This document shows positions 56,066-64,000 of a DNA stretch of 64,000 nucleotides, piece after piece. The notes under the pieces are model-generated. The model was not told where the DNA came from. It was given only the letters and a program-made list of their open reading frames with translations, and ran no database searches. Where the stretch lies: positions 558,001-622,000 of the forward strand of contig NZ_FOVD01000003.1 in NCBI RefSeq assembly GCF_900115055.1, in the 5' to 3' direction. The position numbers and the translations under genes were made by a program. Numbering within the stretch: position 1 is the stretch's first letter; each line of letters begins with the position of its first letter. Source of the stretch: Chryseobacterium oleae. GTDB taxonomy: Bacteria > Bacteroidota > Bacteroidia > Flavobacteriales > Weeksellaceae.

Positions 56066-56860
56066 ATGGGGAAAAATATTAATCCAATGGATGAAAAGGA
56101 GTTTAATGATTATTTTTATAAAAGAGATGGTCAACTGCCTGCGAACTATTTCGACTTTTTTGAAGATTCAATTGAAAAGGCTAAAAAGTTTTCTCTGGGA
56201 CCCTTCTTTTGGTTTATTATTAATGGGACAAACATGAAAATAGAAAAAACCAGTGAAAATATTGATCAATTTACACCTTTTAGTAAGGAAGACTGGATGG
56301 GCTCAAATCCTGAATTTTTCATTAATTTATTTCATCCTCAAGATAGACAATACGTCATGGGAGCGCTTGCATTTGCTGTCAGTGCCCATATGCAGCTTTT
56401 AAGAGAGGGAAAAACCGATTTCATTTTCAATCATTACGGAAGAATGATTACCCGGGATGGAAATTATCGCTGGATATTAATTCAATCTCCGATTCAAATT
56501 ATTAATAATTACGAAATAAAAGCATCTATATTATGTATTTACGATCTTTCCCATTTCAGTATCCAAAATATGCCCCTTCTTTCCATCATGGATTTTAGTG
56601 ATAATGAAGTCCAGTATTTTAAGCATGTTGATCAGCAGTTACTTCAAATAGACACGGAAAAGCCTAATATAACCAATCGTGAGAAAGATATATTAAAGCT
56701 TATGGCACAAGGCTTCACCAGTCCGGAAATTGCAGAAAAGCTTTTTATCTCTTATAGTACGGTGGAAAACCCTAAAAGTAACCTTAGAAAGAAAACAAAC
56801 ACTAAAACTTCAGCAGAACTGATTGCTTATACTATGAATCACAGCTTGCTTGTCCTTTAA
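56066..56860 (+). CDS. PAS-LuxR regulator, copy 1 with altered recognition helix
   Basis: This 264-residue protein has a PAS-like N-terminal domain (about 40-180: FWFIINGTNMKIEK, RMITRDGNYRWILIQ) and a GerE/LuxR HTH at the end (about 200-260). It reads ITNREKDILKLMAQGFTSPEIAEK, with STVENPKSNLRKK as the recognition helix. The tandem copy has STVENHKSNLRKK, the usual form. The Pro would break the helix and may abolish DNA binding. About 85% of residues match copy 2. Confidence 0.85.
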   Translation: MGKNINPMDEKEFNDYFYKRDGQLPANYFDFFEDSIEKAKKFSLGPFFWFIINGTNMKIEKTSENIDQFTPFSKEDWMGSNPEFFINLFHPQDRQYVMGALAFAVSAHMQLLREGKTDFIFNHYGRMITRDGNYRWILIQSPIQIINNYEIKASILCIYDLSHFSIQNMPLLSIMDFSDNEVQYFKHVDQQLLQIDTEKPNITNREKDILKLMAQGFTSPEIAEKLFISYSTVENPKSNLRKKTNTKTSAELIAYTMNHSLLVL

Positions 56861-57144
56861 ATAAATCGAGCATAGTACACGGGCCCTATCAAAAATCATT
56901 TCTCTTATAATATGATAACAGCATTTTGATGGTTTGCAGCACCGCTGAAGCGTTTCTTATAGAACAATAGACTTTTATACACTGCTCATCCAAGCTAAAA
57001 AACTTCATTACAAAACTTCTTTTATTATTAACAAAAAAAGGCATCAGGAAATTGTATGCAGTAAAAGCTATTGCTTTGACTTTATGGCTGCTGGTATAAT
57101 TTTCGCAATAAAAAAGTAGACTTATATTAATTAGTGGGAATGTT

Positions 57145-57939
57145 ATGAAAAAAAAGATCAATCCAATGGATGAAAAGCAGTTTAATGACTATTTCAATAA
57201 AAAAGATGGTCAATTGGCTGCGAACTATTTCGACTTTTTTGAGGACTCAATTGAAAATGCTAAAAAGTTTTCTCTGGGACCCTTCTTTTGGTTTATTGTC
57301 AATTCGACAAATATGGAAATAGAACGAATCAGTGAAAATATTGAACAATTTACTCCTTTTAGCAAAGAAGATTGGATGGGATCAAGTACTGAATTTTTCA
57401 TTAATTTATTTCATCCGCAAGATAGACAATACGTCATGGCAGCATTCGTATTTTCTGCCAATGTACGTTTGCAATTTTTAAGAGAGGGAAAAACCGATGT
57501 TGGATTCAATCATTACGGCAGAATGATTACGCGGGATGGAGATTATCGATGGATATTACTTCAGTCACCCTTTCAAATTATTAGTAACTACGAAATAAAA
57601 GCATCTATAGTCATTATTTACGATCTATCCCATTTCAGGATTCAAAATCTGCCACTTCTTTCCATAATGGATTTTAGTGATAATGAAGTCCAGTATTTTA
57701 AGCATGTTGATCAGCAGTTACTTCAAATAGACACAGAAAAGCCTAATATAACTAATCGTGAGAAAGATATCTTAAGCCTTATGGCACAAGGCTTCAACAG
57801 TCCGGAAATCGCAGAAAAACTTTTTATCTCTTATAGTACGGTAGAAAATCATAAAAGTAATCTTAGGAAAAAAACAAACACTAAAACTTCTGCAGAACTG
57901 ATTGCTTACACAATGAATCACAGTTTACTCATACTTTAA
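57145..57939 (+). CDS. PAS-LuxR regulator, copy 2
   Basis: This 264-residue protein has the same PAS-like domain and LuxR HTH as copy 1, with the usual recognition helix STVENHKSNLRKK. Differences lie mostly in the PAS region (for example FVFSANVRLQFL for AFAVSAHMQLL), so ligand or signal may differ. Each copy keeps its own promoter region. Confidence 0.87.
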   Translation: MKKKINPMDEKQFNDYFNKKDGQLAANYFDFFEDSIENAKKFSLGPFFWFIVNSTNMEIERISENIEQFTPFSKEDWMGSSTEFFINLFHPQDRQYVMAAFVFSANVRLQFLREGKTDVGFNHYGRMITRDGDYRWILLQSPFQIISNYEIKASIVIIYDLSHFRIQNLPLLSIMDFSDNEVQYFKHVDQQLLQIDTEKPNITNREKDILSLMAQGFNSPEIAEKLFISYSTVENHKSNLRKKTNTKTSAELIAYTMNHSLLIL

Positions 57940-58120
57940 ATAAAGAGAGGATAATGAAGGGCTCCTCTTAAAAGAGTTCGTCTTATAAAACGAAACCTAA
58001 ATTGAGCCTGTTTCAAACATTTCTTACGAATTGAAAGATTCGGATTTTTAGTAAGATTAAAATATTATTACATGACCTACAAACCCTATCCAAAACCTTT
58101 TATAAGTCCTCTGAAATCCT

Positions 58121-58128
58121 TATATTTG
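58121..58128 (+). promoter_or_regulatory. -7 box ahead of chrA
   Basis: TATATTTG fits TAnnTTTG, 99 bases before the ATG. No good -33 box was found. Confidence 0.4.
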
Positions 58129-58226
58129 AGTTCCTATTTTCTGATATTTAATTAGGATTTACTTTATACGTTATTTGTGGGATCATCGATTTTCCAATCA
58201 TTATCATGCTCCTAAATATAGAATAA

Positions 58227-59567
58227 ATGCAGCAAACTATAAACGAAAAAAAAGTTCCAAAACCGTCATTTTCAGAAGCTGTAAAGTTTTGGTTCATCTT
58301 GGGGTGGATCAGCTTTGGAGGAACAACCGGTCATATTACCATCATGCATTCTTTTTTAGTTGATAAAAAGAAATGGATCAGTACCAGCAAATTTTATCAT
58401 GCCCTTAATGCCTGTATGATCTTACCCGGTCCGGAAGCACATCAGCTGTCCATTTACATCGGCTGGAAGCTCCATGGTATAAAAGGTGGTATAATAGCTG
58501 GTTTATTCTTTATACTTCCTTCAATGTGTATTTTACTGGGGCTGAGTTTAGTTTATGCGCTCTATGGAAATACACCTTTGTTAACATCTATATTTAATGG
58601 GTTAAAACCCGCTGTTCTGGCTATCATTTTATTTGCAACATGGAAAGTGAGCCAGAAATCCCTTCTTACTCCTCTGCATTTTTTTGCTGCAGCAATGGCT
58701 TTTTCATTGTCGTATTTTGGTCATATTTCAATGCCCTATATCTTAATTGGTATTATCATCTTAGGAATTGCTGTCAACCTGATTTTCCCCAAGCTTCTAA
58801 TCTCAAGAGCCAGAAATAATGCAAAAGAGAATCTCATTCATGAAGATTTATATTTTGTAAATTCCAATCAAAGCAGTTCTACAACATCGTTAAAGAAAAT
58901 CGCCTTGCAGCTCCTAGTGTTTGTAACCTTGTGGTTAGTCCCGTTTTTATATGTATCTAATTTCATGATTGACCCTGCATTTTGGCAGGATTCATCCTTA
59001 CTATTTACCAAAGCTGCTTTTTTAACCATTGGTGGCTCATACACCGTTATTCCTTATGCTGCCAACTTATTAACCAATAAATTGATGTGGTTGAGTAAGG
59101 CGCAGATGATCGATGGTTTTGCTTTGGCTGAAACTACACCGGGCCCCTTAGTTATTGTACTGTCCTACATTGGCTTTATGGCTGGCTACAACCACTTTGG
59201 AGGTTCTTTGGTCATGGGCTCTATCGGATTGCTTATAGCTTCCTATTTTACTTTTCTGCCTAATTTTATTCTGATTTTCATGGGAGCTCCATTGATTGAA
59301 AAAACGCAGAAAAATAGAATGATACAAAGCGTGTTATCATTAATAACGGCAGCAGTGGTCGGTGTTATTGTCAACTTAGCATTTTATCTGGGTGAGGAAA
59401 TCTTATTCAACAGCCAGCCTATCACCCTATCTGATATAAACTGGATTTCACTGCTATGGGTCATTATTTCAGTTATCCTTCTTTACAGATATAAATTAAA
59501 TATGATCTATCTTATTCTGATCAGTTTGCTGTTTGGTTTATTGAAATACTTTTTGCATTTCATATAA
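58227..59567 (+). CDS. chrA: Chromate transporter, ChrA family (long form)
   Basis: This 446-residue membrane protein is built of two homologous halves, as in the long CHR proteins. Half 1 has SFGGTTGHITIMH and LPGPEAHQLSIYIGW. Half 2 has IGGSYTVIPYAANLL and AETTPGPLVIVLSYIGF. Family members export chromate or similar anions across the inner membrane. It stands alone. Confidence 0.88.
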   Translation: MQQTINEKKVPKPSFSEAVKFWFILGWISFGGTTGHITIMHSFLVDKKKWISTSKFYHALNACMILPGPEAHQLSIYIGWKLHGIKGGIIAGLFFILPSMCILLGLSLVYALYGNTPLLTSIFNGLKPAVLAIILFATWKVSQKSLLTPLHFFAAAMAFSLSYFGHISMPYILIGIIILGIAVNLIFPKLLISRARNNAKENLIHEDLYFVNSNQSSSTTSLKKIALQLLVFVTLWLVPFLYVSNFMIDPAFWQDSSLLFTKAAFLTIGGSYTVIPYAANLLTNKLMWLSKAQMIDGFALAETTPGPLVIVLSYIGFMAGYNHFGGSLVMGSIGLLIASYFTFLPNFILIFMGAPLIEKTQKNRMIQSVLSLITAAVVGVIVNLAFYLGEEILFNSQPITLSDINWISLLWVIISVILLYRYKLNMIYLILISLLFGLLKYFLHFI

Positions 59568-59860
59568 ATAAACCCTTAAAATTAATCACCAAATCATGGC
59601 AGATTAAGCAGCACTATTGAAGAAAAAAACAATTTTTATTTCTGCTGTGAACACACAAGATATGGCAGACCTACTACTCTATTATTTTTTATAAAAGGAT
59701 AACTGATAATCTGGAATACTTGGTATAGGCCTGACTAGCTTTTTTCGAACTTTAGTACAGGTTATAACTCCGGCATCATTTACAGAACATCGATAGCTAC
59801 TAAAATTCAATACCTACATATAATTCGGACACTAGAAGGAAATAATGAACATCGCCTTAT
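59568..59860. other. Gene-free stretch
   Basis: No gene recognised between chrA and the next promoter. Confidence 0.5.
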
Positions 59861-59891
59861 TTTGATTTTTTTTAGATTGTTAATACATTTG
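59861..59891 (+). promoter_or_regulatory. Bacteroidota promoter
   Basis: TTTG (59861-59864) and TACATTTG (59884-59891) are 19 bases apart, the ideal spacing. The ATG follows 16 bases later. Confidence 0.7.
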
Positions 59892-59907
59892 TATAAAAAA
59901 TAAAGTC

Positions 59908-60267
59908 ATGAATTATACACTTGAGCTTAAGACTCAGGAATCTTACTCTAATATTATTTTCAACACGATCGTTTTTGATTCATTTAAGGTGAATATAGTT
60001 GAAAGATATACAGGCCGGATGAATTTCAATCCAAAATTATCTTATGCTTTATTTAAAGTCCGAACTCCAGATAATACTATCATTCAAACAAAAGATAACA
60101 ATGGAAGGCTTAAAATTAAAGGAAATAACCTTGATACTTACACCAAATTGACCGATGTTTTGAAATCTTATGATTACAAAAACAGATTAATTAATAGACA
60201 GGAAGCACAAAAAGATTATGTTAATTTCATTTTAAGTTTAGTCATTGGGAATTATGAACTTAATTAA
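59908..60267 (+). CDS. Hypothetical protein, 119 residues
   Basis: No family was recognised. It is a soluble mixed alpha/beta protein (MNYTLELKTQESYSN start, FKVRTPDNTI strand, helical end). It has its own excellent promoter and a terminator hairpin, so it is a real monocistronic gene. Confidence 0.65.
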   Translation: MNYTLELKTQESYSNIIFNTIVFDSFKVNIVERYTGRMNFNPKLSYALFKVRTPDNTIIQTKDNNGRLKIKGNNLDTYTKLTDVLKSYDYKNRLINRQEAQKDYVNFILSLVIGNYELN

Positions 60268-60317
60268 TAGTTTCTTGTAGATATTACCCTAAGTAAACAT
60301 CTGTTTATATAATAAAA

Positions 60318-60339
60318 ACTCTCCTAAAACTAGGAGAGT
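60318..60339. terminator. Hairpin after the gene at 59908
   Basis: ACTCTCCTA and TAGGAGAGT, perfect 9-base arms with a 4-base loop; no T-run on the plus strand. Confidence 0.5.
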
Positions 60340-60443
60340 AGATAATACGAATGCAAATAGTGATGTATAAATCCAGTTCAAAATTATTGGATATACCAAT
60401 TTCAGTTTATGATTGAGATCATAAAGGCTGTACTTTAAGATTA

Positions 60444-61052
60444 TTATTTAACACTAGTCTTCGCTTTTTCAGATTCCATTAAGTGGTGTTCTAAAGTGGG
60501 AAGTGTTTTGTTGGCAAAAGACTTTAAGGATGTTTCCTTACCCTCGGAGCCTTCTTTTTTAAATTCTTCAATGTCTTTTTTGTGATCGCTAACCATCAGA
60601 TCAGTATACATACGGTCAAACTCCACTCCCTTTTTTGCTTTTAGCTCATCATACTTTTTTTGCTTTTCAGCATCCAAACGATCTGGCAGTGTATAGCCAG
60701 CTGCTGAGGCCCATTTTTTTAGTTCTTCATTGGCTTTACTGTGATCCTTGACCATCATCTCTCCCAGAGTTTTTACTGTAGCGCCGGCAGCATTAGCAGC
60801 TGCTAACTGCCCCATCATAACTTCCATCAGTCCTCCTTTCGCGGCAGCATCAGCAAATTTTTTATCCTGATCACTGAGAGCATTCCCAGGCGGGGAATTT
60901 GTGATTTTTGTAGAATCGTTAATGGTAGTAGGAGAATCTACAGGAGCAGATACTGTTGTACTGTCTGTAGGCTGAACTACCCTTGTTGTTTCTGTTTTTT
61001 TGCAGGCCATTAATACAACGACAGCAAAAATTGTTAAAGCAGAATTTTTCAT
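60444..61052 (-). CDS. DUF4142 lipoprotein
   Basis: This 202-residue protein has a signal peptide with lipobox LMAC (Cys17), then a Thr/Ser/Pro-rich linker (about 20-58). A DUF4142 domain follows: ALSDQDKKFADAAAKGGLME, GEMMVKDHSKANEELKKWA, YTDLMVSDHKKDIEEF and a final LPTLEHHLMESE. The fold is ferritin-like four-helix. Function is not established for the family. The envelope location is clear. Confidence 0.85.
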   Translation of the reverse strand: MKNSALTIFAVVVLMACKKTETTRVVQPTDSTTVSAPVDSPTTINDSTKITNSPPGNALSDQDKKFADAAAKGGLMEVMMGQLAAANAAGATVKTLGEMMVKDHSKANEELKKWASAAGYTLPDRLDAEKQKKYDELKAKKGVEFDRMYTDLMVSDHKKDIEEFKKEGSEGKETSLKSFANKTLPTLEHHLMESEKAKTSVK

Positions 61053-61362
61053 ATTAATACATTTTAAATGGTGATTAGTGAATCAGTTTCAATATTAAAA
61101 CAATAAATGAACTTTAAAAGAACTTTGGCTTAATTACAAACTAAACATACCTTATTCCAATGAGCTTAATGGCTATAAACAAACTGTACTAGTACATCAG
61201 TAATTCAGATTGTATCTTCTAATAAGTATGACAAAAATAAATTTTAAGTCATTAAGAAATTATGATCTCCCTCATATAGGTCGGATCGTTAAATGTTTAA
61301 TTTTGAATCATCAAAGGATTCCATCAATACATTAATACACTAATTCATTAATAAAATATAGT
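61053..61362. other. Divergent intergenic region
   Basis: Lies between the DUF4142 gene and the small lipoprotein gene, read outward in both directions. No strong hairpin or clear promoter pair was recognised. Confidence 0.45.
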
Positions 61363-61650
61363 ATGAAAAACTTACTCTTACCTATCTTTGCAATAAGCCT
61401 TTTAGTTGCAGCTTGTAAAAAAAAGGATACAAACACTGGTACTGCATATGCTGATTCTACCCAAACACAAAGAAGCTATTCTGATACAGCAACTTCAAAA
61501 CCACGGGTTTTAAAAGACAGTTTAGGAAGCAGTGACAGCATCAATACAAAAACTCATATAGGCGGTAGAAAAACCAGCAATAACAATACAGGTAACGGCA
61601 CAGGTAATATTAATGCCGCAGTTTCAGACAGTGCAATGCCAGCGAGATAA
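61363..61650 (+). CDS. Small Ser/Thr-rich lipoprotein
   Basis: This 95-residue protein has a signal peptide with lipobox VAAC (Cys18) followed by Lys-rich residues and a low-complexity tail rich in Ser, Thr, Asn and Gly. The N-terminus resembles that of the DUF4142 lipoprotein on the other strand, but there is no folded domain. Function unknown. Confidence 0.65.
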   Translation: MKNLLLPIFAISLLVAACKKKDTNTGTAYADSTQTQRSYSDTATSKPRVLKDSLGSSDSINTKTHIGGRKTSNNNTGNGTGNINAAVSDSAMPAR

Positions 61651-61753
61651 AGTCAACCTCTCTCATAGAGTTCCTTAATACAGATCTATTACCTGATCAT
61701 TTTTTCCAGCTGGGTAAATTGTTGTTCTTTGTTTATCAATAAAAATTAAAATT

Positions 61754-62074
61754 ATGAATAATAAATTTAAAATAGCATTCGGCTTATTAGCAGGCGGGTC
61801 TTTATTTTTTCTGGCATTAAAAAAGAAAACGAAGAAAGGTAAAATATTTTCAGCTCCTGACGGCAATATGTATGCAGAAAATCAAACCTATATCACCTAT
61901 GATAACAGAATGTATAAAAACGGCCACGAGATCCGTCTTAAAACACCTGAATCAGAAGTAAATCATGTTATTACACCAAAAAGTTATGAAGTATATAATG
62001 AAAGCTTCTCCAAAAATTACCAATTAGCCGGAAGGAATGTAAAGTATCATCAAAAAGGAATAAGACATCAATAG
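61754..62074 (+). CDS. Small membrane-anchored protein
   Basis: This 106-residue protein has one N-terminal membrane segment (residues about 6-22) followed by KKKTKKGK and a soluble domain with repeated Tyr (FSAPDGNMYAENQTYITYD). Unknown family. Confidence 0.62.
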   Translation: MNNKFKIAFGLLAGGSLFFLALKKKTKKGKIFSAPDGNMYAENQTYITYDNRMYKNGHEIRLKTPESEVNHVITPKSYEVYNESFSKNYQLAGRNVKYHQKGIRHQ

Positions 62075-62107
62075 CGATTTAATCTCTAGCAAAAATTTAT
62101 ATTTAAG

Positions 62108-62141
62108 GAATATCCTGTTTTCATTTGAAAACAGGATATTC
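62108..62141. terminator. Very strong terminator hairpin
   Basis: Perfect 15-base arms GAATATCCTGTTTTC and GAAAACAGGATATTC with a 4-base loop, between convergent genes (61754 plus, 62178 minus). Confidence 0.8.
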
Positions 62142-62177
62142 TTATTATTTTTAAAAGGGCTATCTACTTTACGATCC

Positions 62178-62774
62178 TTAATAATAAATCTTTTTGTTCT
62201 GTTTTTTTATTATCTTTTGTTTTTCCATTTTATTAAATGCTCTAATAACCGTTTCTACCCGAAGACCTGTTAAAGTAGCCAATTGATGTCTTGTATAAGG
62301 AACCTCAAAGCTGTATGGAATAGTAAAACCAAAATACGTCTTTAAATGATTAAGAAGTATTTCAAGTTTTGTGATTGGATCTCCAATAGAAAGTAAGGTA
62401 GAGATTAAGTATCTAAAGTGAAGCCGATCCGCAGTATAGCGATTGATTTCAAAATGAATTGCCGTATTTTTAGACAGTAATTCCGAAAATAGATTTTTTT
62501 CCAATTTGATAATTTCGCATGGGGATGTAGCGACCGCATTAACAGCATAGCAATGATCTGTAAATAAATAACTTTCTCCTATACAATGTCCTTCAAAAGG
62601 AAATCCATGAACGAATTCTTTCCCATCTTCAAGGAAATTATTAAGTTTAACTGATCCTGATTTTATTTGGAAATAAAATTTAGGTTTTGCTCCTTCTTGA
62701 AATATAAATTCATCAGTTTGATATAATTCTGTTTTCGCTCCATGAGCGAACAAAATAGCTTCAGAAATGACCAT
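62178..62774 (-). CDS. Crp/Fnr-family regulator
   Basis: This 198-residue protein has a cyclic-nucleotide-binding-like beta-barrel (FIFQEGAKPKFYFQIKSGSV, KEFVHGFPFEGHCIGE). A dimer helix and a C-terminal winged HTH (YTRHQLATLTGLRVETVIRAF) follow. No Fnr-type iron-sulfur cysteine set is seen. It is a standard Bacteroidota Crp-like protein, monocistronic. Confidence 0.85.
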   Translation of the reverse strand: MVISEAILFAHGAKTELYQTDEFIFQEGAKPKFYFQIKSGSVKLNNFLEDGKEFVHGFPFEGHCIGESYLFTDHCYAVNAVATSPCEIIKLEKNLFSELLSKNTAIHFEINRYTADRLHFRYLISTLLSIGDPITKLEILLNHLKTYFGFTIPYSFEVPYTRHQLATLTGLRVETVIRAFNKMEKQKIIKKQNKKIYY

Positions 62775-63299
62775 TAAATTTGATTATTAGCACCATAAAA
62801 TTAATCATTATCAATGGACATGCCAATACCACACATATGATCTATCTCATTTCAAAAACAGATCATACAGCCTTTGAATCATTAAATTAATCAATCTTGA
62901 GTTTGAAAAAATCACTAACTGCGCCGTTAGGAACCTCAGCTGTTCCTGCAATGATTTACCTTTCCGGTTATGGCTATATTTTTGACATCATTGGTATCAA
63001 TTTAAAAATAAACCTTTTATTCCGGATTTTTGCTAGCCTCTATATTTTGTGTTATATTTTCTAAACTATTATCATAGAAATTTTTATATGCTTTCCGGAC
63101 TTAATCCAAACGTTTTCGGTGTTATATACATATTTCGGCCCTTTTTTCAGTCTCATCCTATGATCCAATTATTATATTCTGTTAAATCTTCCACATTTTC
63201 GAAGCCCCTAATGACAAATCATGACAAATAGCACCAACAAAAGCCATAGTCACGATTTTCTAATCCCATACACTAATTTCATCATCCAATTTAAATTCT
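62775..63299. other. Gene-free stretch
   Basis: No gene recognised between the Crp-like gene and the DUF3945 gene. Short open frames such as 63049-63231 lack protein features. Confidence 0.5.
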
Positions 63300-64000
63300 A
63301 TGACTATGGATGAGAGTAAAAAAACATTACAAGAATTAGAACAGCTTTCTGATATCTTACTGGTACTTGACAAAGCCAAGATGAAAATTCAGGCAGTTAT
63401 CGGTATCGGAGAAAACGGAGAATTAAAGACCATTAATCCAACCAAAAAAAATCAAAACCAGTTTATGCGGGTAGATAAGTCCGGTGATCTATTTTCCAAT
63501 TTCTTTTCCAATTTTTTCAGCCAATTGAAAGACCCTACCCGATTTTCATTTTTCAAAGTTCCTTCCCTTGTGGCTATACAAAAGGCTAAAGAAATACAAC
63601 AGCATATTAGCCATCCTACAGAAGAGGGAAAGGTCCTGATAGACACCTTTGAAGTAAAACCAGAAAATACTATTAAATCAGAAAATAAAATCGATATGGA
63701 AACAACACAGCTAACCACAGAACCCAGTGACTACCGTTACCAACCTCAACAATTAGATTGGGAGACGCTATCAAATCTTGGACTCAGCAAGGAAAGACTT
63801 GAGAAACTGAATGTATTGGAACCTTTATTAAAGGGATATAAGACCAATGAACTTATTCCTATCAGCCTTAATCTGGGTACTGCCATTACAAAACTGGATG
63901 CCCGTTTATCATTACAACCTAACGATCAGGGACAAATCGTAGTTGCTATTCACGGAATAAGAAAAGAGCCTCAACTCAATTATTCTTTTTTCGGACATGA
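63300..64000 (+). CDS. DUF4099/DUF3945-domain protein (partial)
   Basis: The gene starts at the ATG at 63300 (MTMDESKKTLQELEQLSD) and runs off the right edge. It shares the blocks WETLSNLGLSKERLEKLNVL, LLKGYKTNELIPI and LDARLSL with the frameshifted gene at 24226-25523 and with mobile-element DUF3945 proteins. It has a low-complexity stretch with repeated SNFF (about residues 60-75). It may mark the start of another acquired block. Confidence 0.75.
   Translation, partial: MTMDESKKTLQELEQLSDILLVLDKAKMKIQAVIGIGENGELKTINPTKKNQNQFMRVDKSGDLFSNFFSNFFSQLKDPTRFSFFKVPSLVAIQKAKEIQQHISHPTEEGKVLIDTFEVKPENTIKSENKIDMETTQLTTEPSDYRYQPQQLDWETLSNLGLSKERLEKLNVLEPLLKGYKTNELIPISLNLGTAITKLDARLSLQPNDQGQIVVAIHGIRKEPQLNYSFFGH

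Noticed and set aside
1..64000. tRNA, rRNA and CRISPR arrays
   Set aside because: No cloverleaf with a TTCGA arm and acceptor stem, no rRNA segment and no regularly spaced direct repeats were found by eye.

Overview
The window looks like chromosome of a Weeksellaceae/Chryseobacterium-type flavobacterium (Bacteroidota). The base composition is AT-rich and the promoters follow the Bacteroidota pattern (TTTG, about 20 bases, TAnnTTTG). There are SusC/SusD proteins, type IX secretion (T9SS) C-terminal domains, many small lipoproteins with a lipobox, and few Shine-Dalgarno sites. The genus is inferred from protein style only. No rRNA, tRNA or CRISPR array was seen.

Layout, 1-15 kb: the end of a succinate dehydrogenase iron-sulfur gene; a three-gene operon with a lipoprotein, a catalytically dead cyanophycinase paralogue and an intact cyanophycinase; a fragment of an S9 peptidase gene; a YHS-domain lipoprotein; a DCC thiol-oxidoreductase; a CPA2 antiporter; an Hsp20 chaperone; and a susC-susD-S9 peptidase operon that looks built for peptide import. 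Upstream of susC lies a run of about 500 bases made of five strong stem-loops, preceded by a good minus-strand promoter that carries a perfect dyad. This is a candidate structured RNA or long leader.

15-24 kb is a defence island: a small XRE regulator, a C-protein/C5-methyltransferase/restriction-enzyme operon with a repeat-rich control region, a two-gene HEPN-type module, and a pair that resembles Kiwa (KwaA membrane protein and KwaB DUF4868 protein). Remains of DUF3945 genes border it; such genes usually travel with mobile elements. A further DUF3945 gene starts at the right edge of the window.

25.8-35.1 kb is one operon: a T9SS-secreted repeat protein, a DUF5977 giant, a DUF6443/RHS protein with a C-terminal toxin-like module, and an overlapping candidate immunity gene with a zinc ribbon. 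After it comes debris of a NUMOD4 gene and a relaxase-like gene, then an intact double-NUMOD4 protein.

38-48 kb: a divergent HxlR/SDR pair, a DprA-like and phosphoribosyltransferase pair (the second frameshifted), long gene-poor stretches with gene relics, a SUKH-like protein, a GT2 glycosyltransferase and threonine aldolase. 48-64 kb: secreted or surface proteins sharing duplicated leaders, small HTH and paralogous proteins, an M43-like metalloprotease with GEVED and T9SS domains, a tandem pair of PAS-LuxR regulators (one with a Pro in the recognition helix), a ChrA transporter, DUF4142 and other lipoproteins, and a Crp/Fnr regulator.

A recurrent theme is the presence of isolated 3' gene ends (S9 peptidase, DUF3945, HxlR, a T9SS domain), most with an intact homologue nearby. 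All calls come from reading the sequence; no database search was possible.
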